Below are positions 1-25,481 of a DNA stretch of 64,000 bases, one piece after another. Numbering within the stretch: position 1 is the stretch's first letter; every line of letters starts with the position of its first letter. The notes beneath the pieces were generated by a model. The model saw only the letters and a program-made list of their open reading frames with translations, had not been told where the DNA came from and did no database searches. The position numbers were made by a program, and so were the translations under genes. This DNA is from Campylorhamphus procurvoides. Its lineage: Eukaryota; Chordata; Aves; Passeriformes; Dendrocolaptidae. The stretch is taken from assembly GCA_013396655.1 (NCBI GenBank), contig WBMV01001018.1:248001-312000 (forward strand), given 5' to 3'.

Positions 1-1170
1 ATCAATTCATTGGTTTGAAAGTTTATTGTCTGAAGGGTTTTTTTAGAGGCTTTCAGCAGCATTTCAATGACCTCCTCAACCTGCTGCTTGACATGCCTAA
101 GGCACAATAGCCCACAGAAAGCAGGGGTGGTGTTGCAGCTCAGTCACAGACAAGGTGACAAATCCACTTTCTCCCAGTGTTTGCAGGAAGGAAGCATGTA
201 TAATATTGGAATGCAAGGTTTAATGCACTGTAATAGGTTTATTTCTCTAAGGAATACTTAGAGATACAATAATACTTGATATATATGTATTTTAAGCATA
301 TTCACTGTGATTAGACAGAATACAGAGTGGAGTTACCTTCTGTACATGCAAGTCATGGTTAAGTGTTGCCAACAGGTACAGGGAGTGTTTTTAACCAGGG
401 TTACAATTTTTTGTGTGGACTTTAAGCATTCTGTGGGTTTAGCATTTTCTGCACTCAAGCTTTCCAGTTAAATTGAAGCAGCTGCAGTTCACACAAACAC
501 TTCTGCAAGTTATGAACCCCAGTGAGTTACTCCATCTTTGGTTTATCTCAAGAGGTGTCATTATGATTTCAGCCTCATCATCACAGCACTATAAAGCTCA
601 GCAAAGAAAAGGTCAGAAAATCCCCCTGAATACCAAACTGCTGAGAAACCCTGAGGGAAAGAAAAGCTCTTTAAAATGGGAATAGACAAGCAAGAAGACA
701 CTGTAAACATTTATGGTGCATTTGTGAGTGCTGTCACTAATTTCATTATTTGCCATGTACTTCATTCAAGGGCCAGTGACACAGAATTGCTGGCACGAAT
801 CCAGGGTTTGTTATGGAGCAGAAATGGTGCTTCTAACATTTTAATGTGCACACTGCATTCTTGTGGGAATTTCCACCAGAAAAACCCCAGAGTGAGAATG
901 CAGTAATTGTCAGAATCAGCACTTGCTCCTTGGCACAGCTAAAATAGGTCATTCGATGTTATTTCTCTTTACAGTTTTAGGCAAGACATTTATAGGGCTT
1001 TAATAGATAGATTTTACACACCATAAAATGTGTCTGTCAAGTCAGGGAATGGCAAAACTCAGAATGATGGTATTTTACAAAAATGTACAAGTTGTTTAAG
1101 TCTTACTTCAAAAATGCCACTCATGTTTCTGTGCCCATCACACACACACAAATAAAACCCCCAAACTTAC
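1..1170. other. DOCK2 intron 14, partial
   Basis: No reading frame matching the next DOCK2 exon is present on the minus strand, so this is taken as intron running off the edge. It is AT-rich. A short CA tract at 1139-1151 sits about 20 nt downstream of the exon 14 donor. Nothing else is recognised. Confidence 0.8.
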
Positions 1171-14129
<12,959 letters not shown>

Positions 14130-17100
14130 CTGAAAAATCAAAGGAGGAAAATAGTATTTTTCAATACAGCCACACACTACAATTAAACTGTGGTTGTTAA
14201 GTTTCTGATACTGGGATAAATACACCGTGATAGACAAATACAACCATAATTTAGCAAGAAATTCCCTTTATCACTATTAATTATTCTCTTTGCTTGTGAC
14301 CTTTGAAAGGTGGTGAAAATGGCCAGTGCTGAAAACAAAACCAACAAGCCCCAAAGTAAAACCCAGCATACATGTGGAATTAAGATCTTCATGACCTGCT
14401 CTGTGAGGGATTTAAAAGCACCTGCTTCAGTGCAGGTCCTAAATAAGTACACATTGATGGTATGGAGAAGTGTTTGTCTCTTGGTTCAAAGGATTGAACA
14501 CACAGTTCACAGAAATATACAGCTGCACTGATGAGAAAGGACACAGAGACACCTCTAAAAACTGAATTTACTCAAATATTTCCTGGGTTTAGAAGCTTCA
14601 AATTAACCTGAAACTGTGCTTCGTACAGAACTGGTAGGAAGTTTCATGGTTTGCTGATTCTCTACATGAAAAGCACGGGGGAGCAGTGGATTTTAAGAGC
14701 TCTCTAATCAGCAGCTTATCTCGGTGTGGTTAAAAAGCAGCAGTTTCAGAGAGAATTGAAGCAAAGGAGCCTCTTTGGCAGCTCTCGTGCTCTCTGGCCA
14801 CAGGATGTGGGCTGCCACGGGACCCTGGGCCTCTGCAGGCTCTCTCTCTCTTTCATGGCCATGCTTGGGGACTGGAACACACCCCCCAAACTGGAAGGGT
14901 TTTGGGTTGAGGGGTAACTGATGTGTAAATTATATTCCCCCAGGCCTTTTTCTCCCTTCATCCAGGCTTCTAAAGCAGGAGATTCAACTCTGCTAGCCCA
15001 AAATGTATGTTTGACACTCGTGATTTAAACATTTTTTACTTGAAATTATGTTTAAAGTCTCCAACTCAACAGCTTTTTGGGAAAATGCCTAAGGGAGGAG
15101 TGTAGAGATAAATAAATGGATCCTCTTCACTTCACATGCAGTTCATAAATTATGTTTTCTGTATCTTTTGCCATCCTCATGTTTGTTATATTTCTGGAAC
15201 AGAAATTAGAAGGAATTTCAGATTTACGAGCCTCACTGGACCAAAAATAATTTTTTTTTGACATGGAGAGCCACTGTCAGCAGTTCCTTCTCCTGAGTGG
15301 ACAGAGCAGGGCTCGGACCACTCAATATATGGGGAGGGGAAAATAAAGACTAACTTAGAAGGAGGCTCTGCTGTCCCCACTCAGCCCTTTAGTCTAGAGA
15401 ATCTGGAAGCCACTCCCTCCGTGAGCCTCAGAGAGCAGCCTTAGCTCCACACCAAATGGAAATTCAGCAGTAAACGTGTATAGGATATGGGGAGTTCTGT
15501 TCTGACTGGTTTCTTTTCAAGAAGATGGCAAAGCTGTGCCAAGTTATGAGAGTCACCTTTCCACGGGGGTGTTTGGGAGGTGTGGGGGATGTGGGTGCTC
15601 CTCCTCTTTCCCTGCAACTTCAGGTTATTGTTGACTAACACATTTTAAATTTCAACACATGCACAGTTGTAGCTGTCTCAACACATAGATGCAAATCACT
15701 GAGTCACAGATTTACGTTGTGTTTTGGGTTGGCTCCCTTAAAACCTTCATTTTACAGCCACAAACAAATTGAAGAGTGCAGTAACAAACTGACAAAGGAA
15801 GTGGCTCTATCAGCTCAGACTTTTCTAAATGAGTAAGTGGAAACTTACCGAGAGAGATTTTACTGTAGAGCTTGGATTGTTTGGTAGGAGGAGTTTCACA
15901 AATCCCTTCAAAAAGCTATAGACTTATCGACATTTTATGACAGGAAAGCACCTCCCAGATACCATTGCAAAAACTCCAAACACCCTGATCCCATCCCCTG
16001 CATCTGTCCATCTCATCTGCAGCTTAACCACCACAGCTGCTCATTTTTGAATTATTTACTGTGAATGAAAATTTAAGTCTTATATCCAACTATGCTTTCA
16101 GCTGTAAGTAATGTCATTTCTCTTACAAACTGGGACCCTCCTATATTTTTAATCACCTCAGGATTCATGAGTCCTGAGGAGGGTTCCCTTTCCTCCTCAC
16201 TCTATAGAGATCCTCAGGCTTGTGTGCCCACGGTGCACAAACACACAGTTAACTCATTTTGCTCCTCAAAAATATGAAAACCCCATATGGAATTAAGGTT
16301 TTTTTTGGTGGGATACTCACAACAGGTTGTTGACCCTTTCAAATCCCTCTCTGAAGAGTGATTTGAATAATTCCTGTCACTGCATTCCCTGGCATCCTCT
16401 CTCCCAGCCAGAAACAGCAGAGGAGTTGGGATCCTCGAGGCACAGAAGGTGGCCCAGATTTCACCCTAAATCCCAGCAGGAGTTACTGACCCAGGAGCAA
16501 TTGATGCCATGGCAATTGGATTGGTGGGAGATGCACCCCCAGCAGGCAGCACCAGGCTAAGGGGTGCCCATCCCAGTGCACCTGCACACAAATTCTCCCA
16601 GGAAGGCACAGAGGATGCCCCAAAACCTCCAGAGCTCCTAAACCTCAGCTTTCCATTCCAGTGAATTTCCCCTGAAAGAGCAAACCCAAGGTGTCTTTTT
16701 AGAGCTCAGCACAGCCCCAGGGGTAGTTTGCTCTGTGTGTTGTGTGTGCTACTAAACAGCCCAGTTCAAGTCCCAGGTCAAACCACTGACCAGAACAGCT
16801 TTCCAGACTGAGCCCTGCTCAGGCACAAGGGGGCTTTGAATTGTACCTCAGGAAGGTGGAAACAATTCCCTTCATGTCCATGGACAATGCCCAAAGATTG
16901 TTTCCTTTACCAACCAAATAGTACATGCCATCAGGACAGTGACTGGGGGATTGTCCCATCTCCTTCACACCCAAGAGGAGACACCTTCAATGCCCATCCC
17001 AGTGGCAAACAAGGAGGGGGAGGCCTGGAGAAAATTCCTCTGTTTCCATTTAATCCCTGCTTGTCTCTTAAAGCCACACCTGCTGGATATGATATGCCTA

Positions 17101-20100
17101 TTCACCCACTAGATATTACAGATATATAATTAAATATCTATATATATGTGTATGCCCTTCATTGCACAGGTAGCTCTGGAGCCTGTTTTGTTCCACCACA
17201 CAGGCACTGTGCATGTTTTCCAGAGCAGGGCAATGAACATCTGTAGAGAACATTTCCCTCAACATTCCAAGATACAGAGTAAATCAGTCACCCTCCTAAG
17301 ATTACTATTAAAAAATAACTCCAAACAAGCACAGATTAAACCAGGTTAAGACAGAAACACAGCTAATGGTTTGTAGTTCAAATTCCATGTCCTCCTCGAT
17401 TTAGAAAATGAGAAGGAGAACAAAAAAAACCCATCATAATTTGTACCTTGTTTGGGAACATTCACCCACAAAACCCTCCAGAAAAGTCACAGTAACCCAG
17501 GTAACAGAATCCCTTCCTCAAAAAGATAGATTTTTTTCAGCATTCCCAGGCTTTAACCCCCCGTTGTGGCCATTGACACGATTGATCTGCTGTGAGATGG
17601 GGATGATGAGCAAGGCAAATCCCAGGGACACACAGCACAAAGCCATTTGTTACCCCAATAATCTCACCTGTCTTTCCTGCCTGTCGTCCTTTGTGTGCCC
17701 TCCCTGCCCTGCTCTTTATAATAAATACAAGCACTACATTGTCGCATTTGGAGACTCACCTTTGGGTACAAACCAGGTTCTAAGTTGGCTGCCTTCCACT
17801 TAGAATTGGAAAAAGATTGCTAAAGCATTGCTAAGGCAGCTCCTGATTTCACTTGTCCATATCAGAAGGACTATTAGGTGTGATTTCAATGTAATAACTC
17901 AAGAAGTGTTTTGCATATTCAAACAATCTCTAATTAATAGCCTCAGCAAGAATCCTGTTTTATTGTTTAACTATCACATCCCCACATTTATGAGTAGCAA
18001 ACTATTCATAAAAGGTCAATTCACGTTCATTCATTTTCTCCTCTTGAAATCACTGAGCAAGCACACCAGCAAACCCTAAGCAGAAATATTTTGCAGTCCT
18101 AACAGGATTTCTTAACTTCTGGAAAGATATCCATGAAATTTCTGTCCCAGGGTTGTAGTGAAGGATGCCCCTTGAGTCTCCTACACCAAGTGTGCTGTGA
18201 TGGGGCCAGTTCTGCTGGGGCTGTCACTGCTCAGAGAGAGCACCAAACCTCGGCGTGGCTTTATTGAGTTAGTGAAGATCCTGCTCCAAGGGGGGCTCTT
18301 CAGTTCTCAGGTAACGAGCTGCTGTCTCAGCTAACAACTGAGCACAGATTTCCCTGGGGACAGATGGAGGGTTCAGTGACTTGAGCTACTTATTTTCCTT
18401 AAACACAATAAAGCCGGTGTGGATTATAAGGACAGGAAGTTCTGGCATGCACAGCTACTTACACAAAGATACTGTCTCTGACTTTTTATCTTTGCACAGA
18501 AAACAGTAGCACAGCAATTTTGTCTTAAAAGTCTTTCTGAAGAACTTGTGCTTCAAGTTGGCAAACACCCATTTTCAGCTTCAGCAGCACAGGAGTAAAT
18601 CTGGCCCTTCAGCTGAGCATTCCAACATAATATTTCACCAGTCTGTGACTTCCCCCAAGGCCTGAGCAGATGGCAAACACCTTCCATTAGGAACCTGCCA
18701 TCCAAACCATGACTATTCCATCTTGTCCTGTCCATAGAAATAGCACATATTTCAGCTGGGAATGCTTCAAGACTAAGAACAAGTTTCACATGTAAAATGA
18801 GGATTGTGGTTTCCAAGGCCAAAGCTGGATATCTGCTACCTGGACCACTCCCTTGAATTGAGTAAAAACACAAAAGTGGGCACATTGGCTGCATTCTCCA
18901 TCACCAAGGGCTGGTGGGGCCTCCCAAAGGTATCCTGCATGGAAATGTTGCTCATCCAAAGCACACAGGACCCACCACCCTCCAAGTGAAACTGCTCATC
19001 AGCAGAACTGAAGGCATCGGGCACACTTCTAATGAAAGACTTGAAAATTCAAGGTGAGAATTGCAATCAGAGACTGAAAAACAAAGTTTTCCAAAAACAC
19101 ACAGACAAGATAACCCTTCCAGTGGGTATTGTGCCAAAAGCTTGTCAACTTTCACAGATTTATGACTCACTTTGCCTGTATTTCTTCTTTTCCTGAGACA
19201 CGCCTACAACAGACCATAAATTCAAACCCCTCTTCATTTGTCAATATAGTTGTCAGTACCCCCTATTTGAAGCCTCATTAACCAAAGGAAACTCATGAAG
19301 TTTAGCAATTAGACTATTTTCCTGCCAATTTCTGAGAGCATCAATTTATTTAATATATGATACAGGACAATAAAACACTGGTGGTGGTGGTAGTTTGGTG
19401 TTTTAATTATTCTGAGTGAAAGATTCTCTCATTTTTCTCACCAGCTTACTTAAGGAAAGAATAAACTTAATTTCCAAGACCAAGGAAATCGAAACAAACT
19501 ATGAGCCAGCAGCTTGGCTAAGAAAAGGAACTCCTGGATATTGACTTCGTACTCCTCTATTAATTTCAAGCAATTGTGCAAGAGCTGAGACAGAATGAAA
19601 CCAACCTACCACAAAGTTGCAAAAAGTAGGAGTATTTACATCTCTATATTCTAATATGGTTGGAAAGTCCATTTGATTATTCTTCTCATTTTTCCTATTC
19701 TGCTTTGTGACAGACTAAACCACAGACACCGCCACAACTGCCATTTTTTTTATATACGAGTATTAAGTGTCTTATAATCCCATGTTGAACAGATAACCCC
19801 TCTTTAACCCAGGAACTGGACTCAGGAGGAGCTGAGAGGCAGCAAATGTTACCACACTCTGCACAGATTCTTCTACATCAGAGTCACCCTGTGCTCCTGG
19901 GTGAGAGGAGAACAGGGCAAAGGAAATACCACCAGGACCCAGGGGCAGTTTTTCCCAGTGAGCTACTCTGGAGCTTAAACTAGCCCTGGACATGAAAACA
20001 AACATTGGGTTGCCATTAATTTATGAAGTGATCTATTTCAAGGTGATTTTTATGGTGTGTGGCTTGCTGTACCTTCCAAATACCAGAGAGACCACTACAC

Positions 20101-20779
20101 CAAGTGCAAAAATTAAGTGCTTTCTACTATTTGTGAAATTGAAAGAGAAAATATTTACACCCTTTCTTTTGTAATATAAACTGCTACCACAACAGGCTGC
20201 TTCCATTTCACAATTCTGCTCCTGCTGCACATGGAAGTTGAACAAGAAAACATTCTTTTCCTCTTATTAGTACCTCGAAGATTCAGTTTATTTCATGACG
20301 CCAGTTGGGTGGGTTTCTTGGGTTTAATGCATATCACAAAACACTATTGCCTACTTAAACTAAAAAATGTAAAGAATTTAGAAGGTTAGAACTAAGTATA
20401 GTATCTTTCTGATGATTTACCTTTATTCTGACTTCAAGGGGTTTTTTTTGAATAGCAGCTCAGCCTTTCATGCGAGTTAACATCAGTCAGTTTAAGACAA
20501 CTTGCCTTCCAAAAAGCACTACTTACCAACTGAAATACAGATTTTTTTTTTGCAAGACTAACCACAAGTGAGAACGTTGCAGAAGCAAGTGCAGAATTCC
20601 CCTTGCCCTACATTTGTTCTCCAAACCTTCTGGCTGCTGGGCATTAAAGAGCACCCTACTCTGTCTGTTCTAAAGGACCCAGGTGGGAAGAGCTGCACTG
20701 CTGTGACAGTGCCAAAGTTGGCACTCACGTGCTTTTTCCCATTCTGGTTGAAAGGTTAAGCCCTGGTCTGACACTGATC
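14130..20779. other. DOCK2 intron 1 and upstream region, no gene recognised
   Basis: By family gene structure this stretch, or the one up to 24.7 kb, must contain the DOCK2 promoter and the exon encoding about MAPWRK...HGV. I searched the plus-strand text for its complement (ATGTCTCTCCTTGTC-like words near a CTTAC or CTCAC donor complement) and found no convincing match. Short CT tracts (14842-14852), a GGT repeat (19380-19391) and AT-rich sequence are present. No RNA gene was seen. Confidence 0.6.
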
Positions 20780-21291
20780 ATTTCAATTAAGCCACGGAGC
20801 TGAGGTGGAAGGTGTTAACTCCTCTCAGCAGAGCCAACACCTGCCCACATCCTGTGCAGGAGGCACAGGCACCAACCCCACCGGCAGCTCCCCCAGTTAC
20901 ATACCCACGCCACTCTTCTCTGTCCTGTGCCATCTTGCCATCACACATGGATCCCCGAGGCTCCCAAGGATGCCCAGGAGCAGGGAGGGCAATGTCTCTG
21001 GGCTGCAGCCTTGGGGATGGGTGGCAAACACAGGCCTGGGACCAGCCCTGGCTGTCAGCGAGAGCGGGCAGAGGCAGCGCCGAGGGCTCTGCGAGATTTG
21101 CTGCTTTTGGGGCTTCCTTCCTCTTTCTTCTACCCATGACACTGTCCTGGGGGAGGGGAATCCCAAACTGGGTGTTGCTCTTGCATGATGCTGGTGACAA
21201 CACCCCAGCAGGGCAAAAGGATCGAAGCCATCACAGAGCTCTGTGGTGCCAGCCCAGCTGCAGGGACAACATCTGGGCACAGCATCTGGCC
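20780..21291. other. GC-rich block, function unknown
   Basis: Noticeably richer in G and C than its surroundings, which leaves long open frames on both strands. These frames look compositional: they overlap one another, are low in conserved motifs and match nothing I know. It could be part of the DOCK2 promoter region, but CpG density is only moderate and no DOCK2 exon 1 sequence is present. Confidence 0.4.
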
Positions 21292-21590
21292 AGCTCTGAA
21301 CATCACCCCAACACTACAGTGAAAGGTTTGGCTCCACAGGTCCCTGCAGCTCTGAACATCACCCCAACACTACAGTGAAAGGTTTGGCTCCACAGGTCCC
21401 TGCAGTTCTGAACATCACCCCAACACTACAGTGAAAGGTTTGCTTCCACAGGTCCCTGCAGCTCTGAACATCACCCCAACACTACAGTGAAAGGTTTGGC
21501 TCCACAGGTCCCTGCAGTTCTGAACATCACCCCAACACTACAGTGAAAGGTTTGCTTCCACAGGTCCCTGCAGCTCTGAACATCACCAAC
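21292..21590 (+). repeat. 56-bp tandem repeat, five full copies and a partial sixth
   Basis: Units begin at 21292, 21348, 21404, 21460 and 21516, with a truncated one at 21572. Each runs AG(C/T)TCTGAACATCACCCC, then ACACTACAGTGAAAGG and ends CCACAGGTCCCTGC. Two unit types differ at two places: AGCTCTG with TTGGCTCC (A) and AGTTCTG with TTGCTTCC (B). The order is A-A-B-A-B-partial A. Near-perfect identity means recent expansion. Confidence 0.95.
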
Positions 21591-24500
21591 ACCACTTGCA
21601 CAAAGACATTTTGGATGTGCAAAGATCAATCAGGTACGGATTAAGGACAATACACTGAATTGAAGGCAAGGGTGTCACCTCCTTTCATCTTCTTTCCTTA
21701 CAGTTTGGACATAAAATCTAAACAAAATGCTTGAAAATATTTACTATTTGTTTGTTTCATCTCCTACTTAGTACAACAAATTCACAGACAATCCTGAGCT
21801 CTGGACGTTACATTGCAATTTAGCAATCCTTGATTATCCAAACTGTTTAACATGCCATGCTACATCCCTCAGGAGGATTTTGGTAACACAAGACACTTGA
21901 TTTCTTGGTTTTAACCAGCAATCATGTGGGGCATTGACTGCCAGTCTATCTCATTGCACATGGAATTCTGATATATATTTCTGGAGGAAAATCACTTCGA
22001 ACTTGAGCAGATTTGCTTGATTTGCCCTAATCCTAACCATGTCTACATACTAAGTTTAGCAAAAGGATTTAGCCTGTTACTCTTCCCTAAAATAACATTG
22101 AAATTCATGCTGTGTTTACTAAAGTGGGCTAAATTCTGAGCAACCCCCCTTACCTTCATTTACAGACAACAAACTCCACCTAAAAGTTCGAAATCTTTCC
22201 CATCCATGGAGCATCCATTTTATATTATTCTTGTCAAAAAAGAAAACCTTGAGGCTGAACCTTTTCATCTTTTAATTTACTATGGGTTTTTGAGCAATAA
22301 CTTCCTAACCAGTGATAAGCATCTTCCTTACTCCTCCCAATCCCTGCTGCAGCAAATCCCCCTTCCCAATTACTATTTGGCTTAAGGGTTGACTTGATTT
22401 TATTTCCTTGGTTTCCATTGCTCTTCCTTATTGTGTTTCCCTGTAACTCAGCAGTCTGTAAGGAAATCTTCCTAGCACTTATTTACGTCTTCATCACATA
22501 GATCTACTAAACACATCTACTAAACACCACAATACTTTGAAAACAAGTTCTCTAGCACACCCAAATGTCCCCTTCAGGCTGGGGCCCATTAGCCACACTT
22601 TTCCAAAGCCCTGATGTGATTGTGCAGAGCTCAGCACCCCCACAGGTCCCATCCCCTCTCATACCATCCCAGCTTGGCACAGATGCCAACTGGAGGGCCC
22701 AAACTCCTGCAGGCACTGCTGCTCCCCACGTGCCATGCTCTCCCCACAGCAGCTCTCAGCATTGCACACATCTGCTCTTACTTCCTCCCCTCCACTTTCA
22801 CGATGATGCTTTTGCAACCCCTCCACTGGAACCTGCTGCTTTTCAGCCCCTTCAGCTCAGACAACCCTGTCTGTCTGAAAACATCCAGGCTGTAACTCCT
22901 AAGAATTGGGCTGAGGAACAAAAGCCTTTTTTATCTGCAAGAGGAAAGTGCACTCCGAGCAAAGCATGCACAGTAACCCTGAAATCCTGTTCTTAAGCAG
23001 AGGACAAATCCCAACAAAGGTCTGAAAAACTAAGGTGTTACATCCTCTGTCAGAGGAGGTTTTTATTCCAAGTGGTTATTTATGTAGTTACCATTCCACA
23101 TGAATATTCCTCAGAAAACAGTGGACAGATTCACCACTCTCACATCTCTTATATTCTCCTTAAGTCTTTTTCCAGACAGAAGGTCTTTTAAGGAAAGATG
23201 AAACTCTCTGTCCAGGGAGCTCACAGGTAGAATATCCCTTCTTGGGGGCTGGGGCCAGGCAGAGGAAGGGAGACAGTTCTTGCTTCCTTTAAGATTGCTA
23301 CTGGTTCTAGAAAACAAGACCTTGTAAGATGCTATCTGATTATCCAATTTTTGCTATATTAATTCCCATTATACTGAAGAACTTGAGCAGAATACAAAAT
23401 GCCTCTAAATTCTATTCTATGCCAAGGTCTGGGAGCAGCTGCAAGAAAGCAACTGACGTGACAAAACATGCACAATGTCTGAAATACATTATGGCAAAAC
23501 CAAAGTGACACGTACCCCCACCTGCTGCACTTCTGCAAGAGCTGTGTGAGCACACACATTGAACAGGACAAAGTGACAGGCTCTAAGGAAAGCCCAGCAG
23601 CAGAGGCAAAACAGTTCCTGGGGTAAGAGAGAACCCCAACCAGGTTTTCGTTTGCTGAGATGACATCCCAGTTTTGTTTGTAGCATTAATTACCAAGTTA
23701 TTTCAATTTAGAAAACAAATTAGTAATGCCATAGGCCAAGTAGCTCAACACAATTAACTATAACTTAATTCAATATATAATGAAGTGTCTTACTAGATAA
23801 GCTACAGCTCAGCATTCCCATTTAAAGGACATCATCCCCTGTCCACTTACCCAAGGTTTTTCTTTAAGCAGAACAATCATGGACTGCACTTATTTTATGC
23901 TGTTTGTCTCAGGGTACAGTGACACTAAACAAAGGTCACTTTCACCACCTACATCAAAAAAAGGCTTCTTTTTAACACTTTGTAGCACAAAAAGCAGGAT
24001 TTTGCTAACATAGCATCATTTCAGTTCACATGTGCAGTCAGAGAACTATTTCATGGATACACATGCTTCCAGTAATATCATGAATATCTTGAGAAAACAA
24101 GTAGATCTTTTCAGTTTATACAGACTTCAGTAACAGACTGAAAAATCTGGATACAGTTATGGTCTGTAACACGTGGATTCTGCTTATTTTGTTCAACAAC
24201 CTACCTGTGTAGGAAGGGACCGAGACTGAGTCAGTTCTGCACTGGAAAGGGAGAACACACATGTGGTCAGTTGAGTTGCCTTTCCCACCTTTAGTCAATT
24301 CTGCTGTGACTCAATTTTGCAGTTCAGTTTTGCTGAGGTGAGTGAGGAGCTAAAGCCACCCTCGTGCACAGACACAGCTAACCCCAAGCACCACCTCTGA
24401 CTAAGCCCTGGGTTGCAGCATTGTTCCCCAGTGAATTTTTCCATGATGGATTTAAAAGGAGAAGTCTTATAGAACTTTCATCTTTAACTACCAAGCCTTT

Positions 24501-24689
24501 TATTTAGGAAGTGGCTAATCCATTCACCAGAGGAGCTTAAACTGGAGTACAACTTAAATGAAGTAAATCAAATTTCCCTTTAAACTCCATGGAACAAGCT
24601 TAGAAGCTCTCCTCACTTATTCTGCAGGAACTTCAGGACTTACAGAATTGTTCAAACATGACAACACACAGCACCTGCATTACACTTTC
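21591..24689. other. Intergenic or DOCK2 upstream sequence, nothing recognised
   Basis: AT-rich, without CpG clustering, coding signal or identifiable transposon. DOCK2 exon 1 could also lie here but was not found. Confidence 0.6.
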
Positions 24690-25333
24690 TTAGAATTTAT
24701 TGTTTGGTTGTTTTTTTAAACAAAATTCCTACAAAAGACCTTGCTTTCCATGTAAGAAATGGATAAGTGTTTCTCCTCAAAAGCAATACAGACTACATTT
24801 TACAAACAGAGAAATAAACCTTTATTTTAATTATTATTACAAATACAAGAATACACAGAGTTTCAAATTAATACTGACCAGTAAAACACAAAAAGAGTCA
24901 ATGCACCTTTGCAATCAGGTCAGTCTGAAAGCAGAAAAATTACACATTAGGAGGAAAACTGTAAAGAACTCTGAATGCAGGAACTGGAAGGACTTGAGGA
25001 GCACATGGCTTAGTTGAGTTCTCCATGGACACTGTCTAGTCTGTCTTACCATGCAGTAAAACTACTGCAGCAAGTACTTCTCTTGCACAATAGCAGGTTT
25101 AGACACTTCAAGATTCAGGACAAGGCAACATTTCAGGCTCCCGGGAAGGGAACTCAGCCAGTGCCCTCTGGAAGTTATCAAAGTGCACACCCCTGAACAC
25201 CCTCACCCTTCAGGACACGAGGCAGATGAACACCTAAGGTGGGAACCTGCACAGTGATGTGTGACCAGGTTACTCGGCAGTTCCTGCTCAAGCAGGACTC
25301 CAAAAGTCCAGGTCCCTTCCACAAATGTAAGTT
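24690..25333 (-). other. SPDL1: SPDL1 3' UTR with candidate poly(A) signals
   Basis: Sequence downstream of the SPDL1 stop on the minus strand. AATAAA signals (TTTATT on the plus strand) occur at 24821-24826, about 510 nt after the stop, and at 24696-24701, about 635 nt after it. Either could end the mRNA; the choice and exact cleavage site cannot be set from sequence. A further AATAAA lies at 24498-24503. Confidence 0.55.
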
Positions 25334-25481
25334 TTACTGCTGAGCACACTGTGTTTCAGGGCTTTTCTTAGAAGGGACATACAAGGTTGTATATTTTTTC
25401 TTTTCTGTTTTCTTCTCCGCTGTGACTTTATTTTCTTTCTTCTCTTCTTCCGTAGATTCAGATCTGGTTTCAGCTGTTAAC
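25334..25481 (-). CDS. SPDL1: SPDL1 coding exon 11 (stop codon, farnesylation box)
   Basis: 148 nt (residues 559-607 and a TAA stop) with a TGCCTGTAG acceptor. It is lysine- and glutamate-rich (ESTEEEKKENKVTAEKKTEK) and ends YTTLYVPSKKSPETQCAQQ. The last four residues form a CaaX-type box with Q at the end, typical for farnesyl transfer. Farnesylation of human Spindly at the equivalent cysteine is needed for RZZ and kinetochore binding. It lies 4.76 kb from exon 10. Confidence 0.95.

Noticed and set aside
20787..21378. Overlapping long open frames on both strands (up to 188 residues)
   Set aside because: They are caused by high GC content. They overlap each other, have no domain or splice context and run into the 56-bp tandem array.
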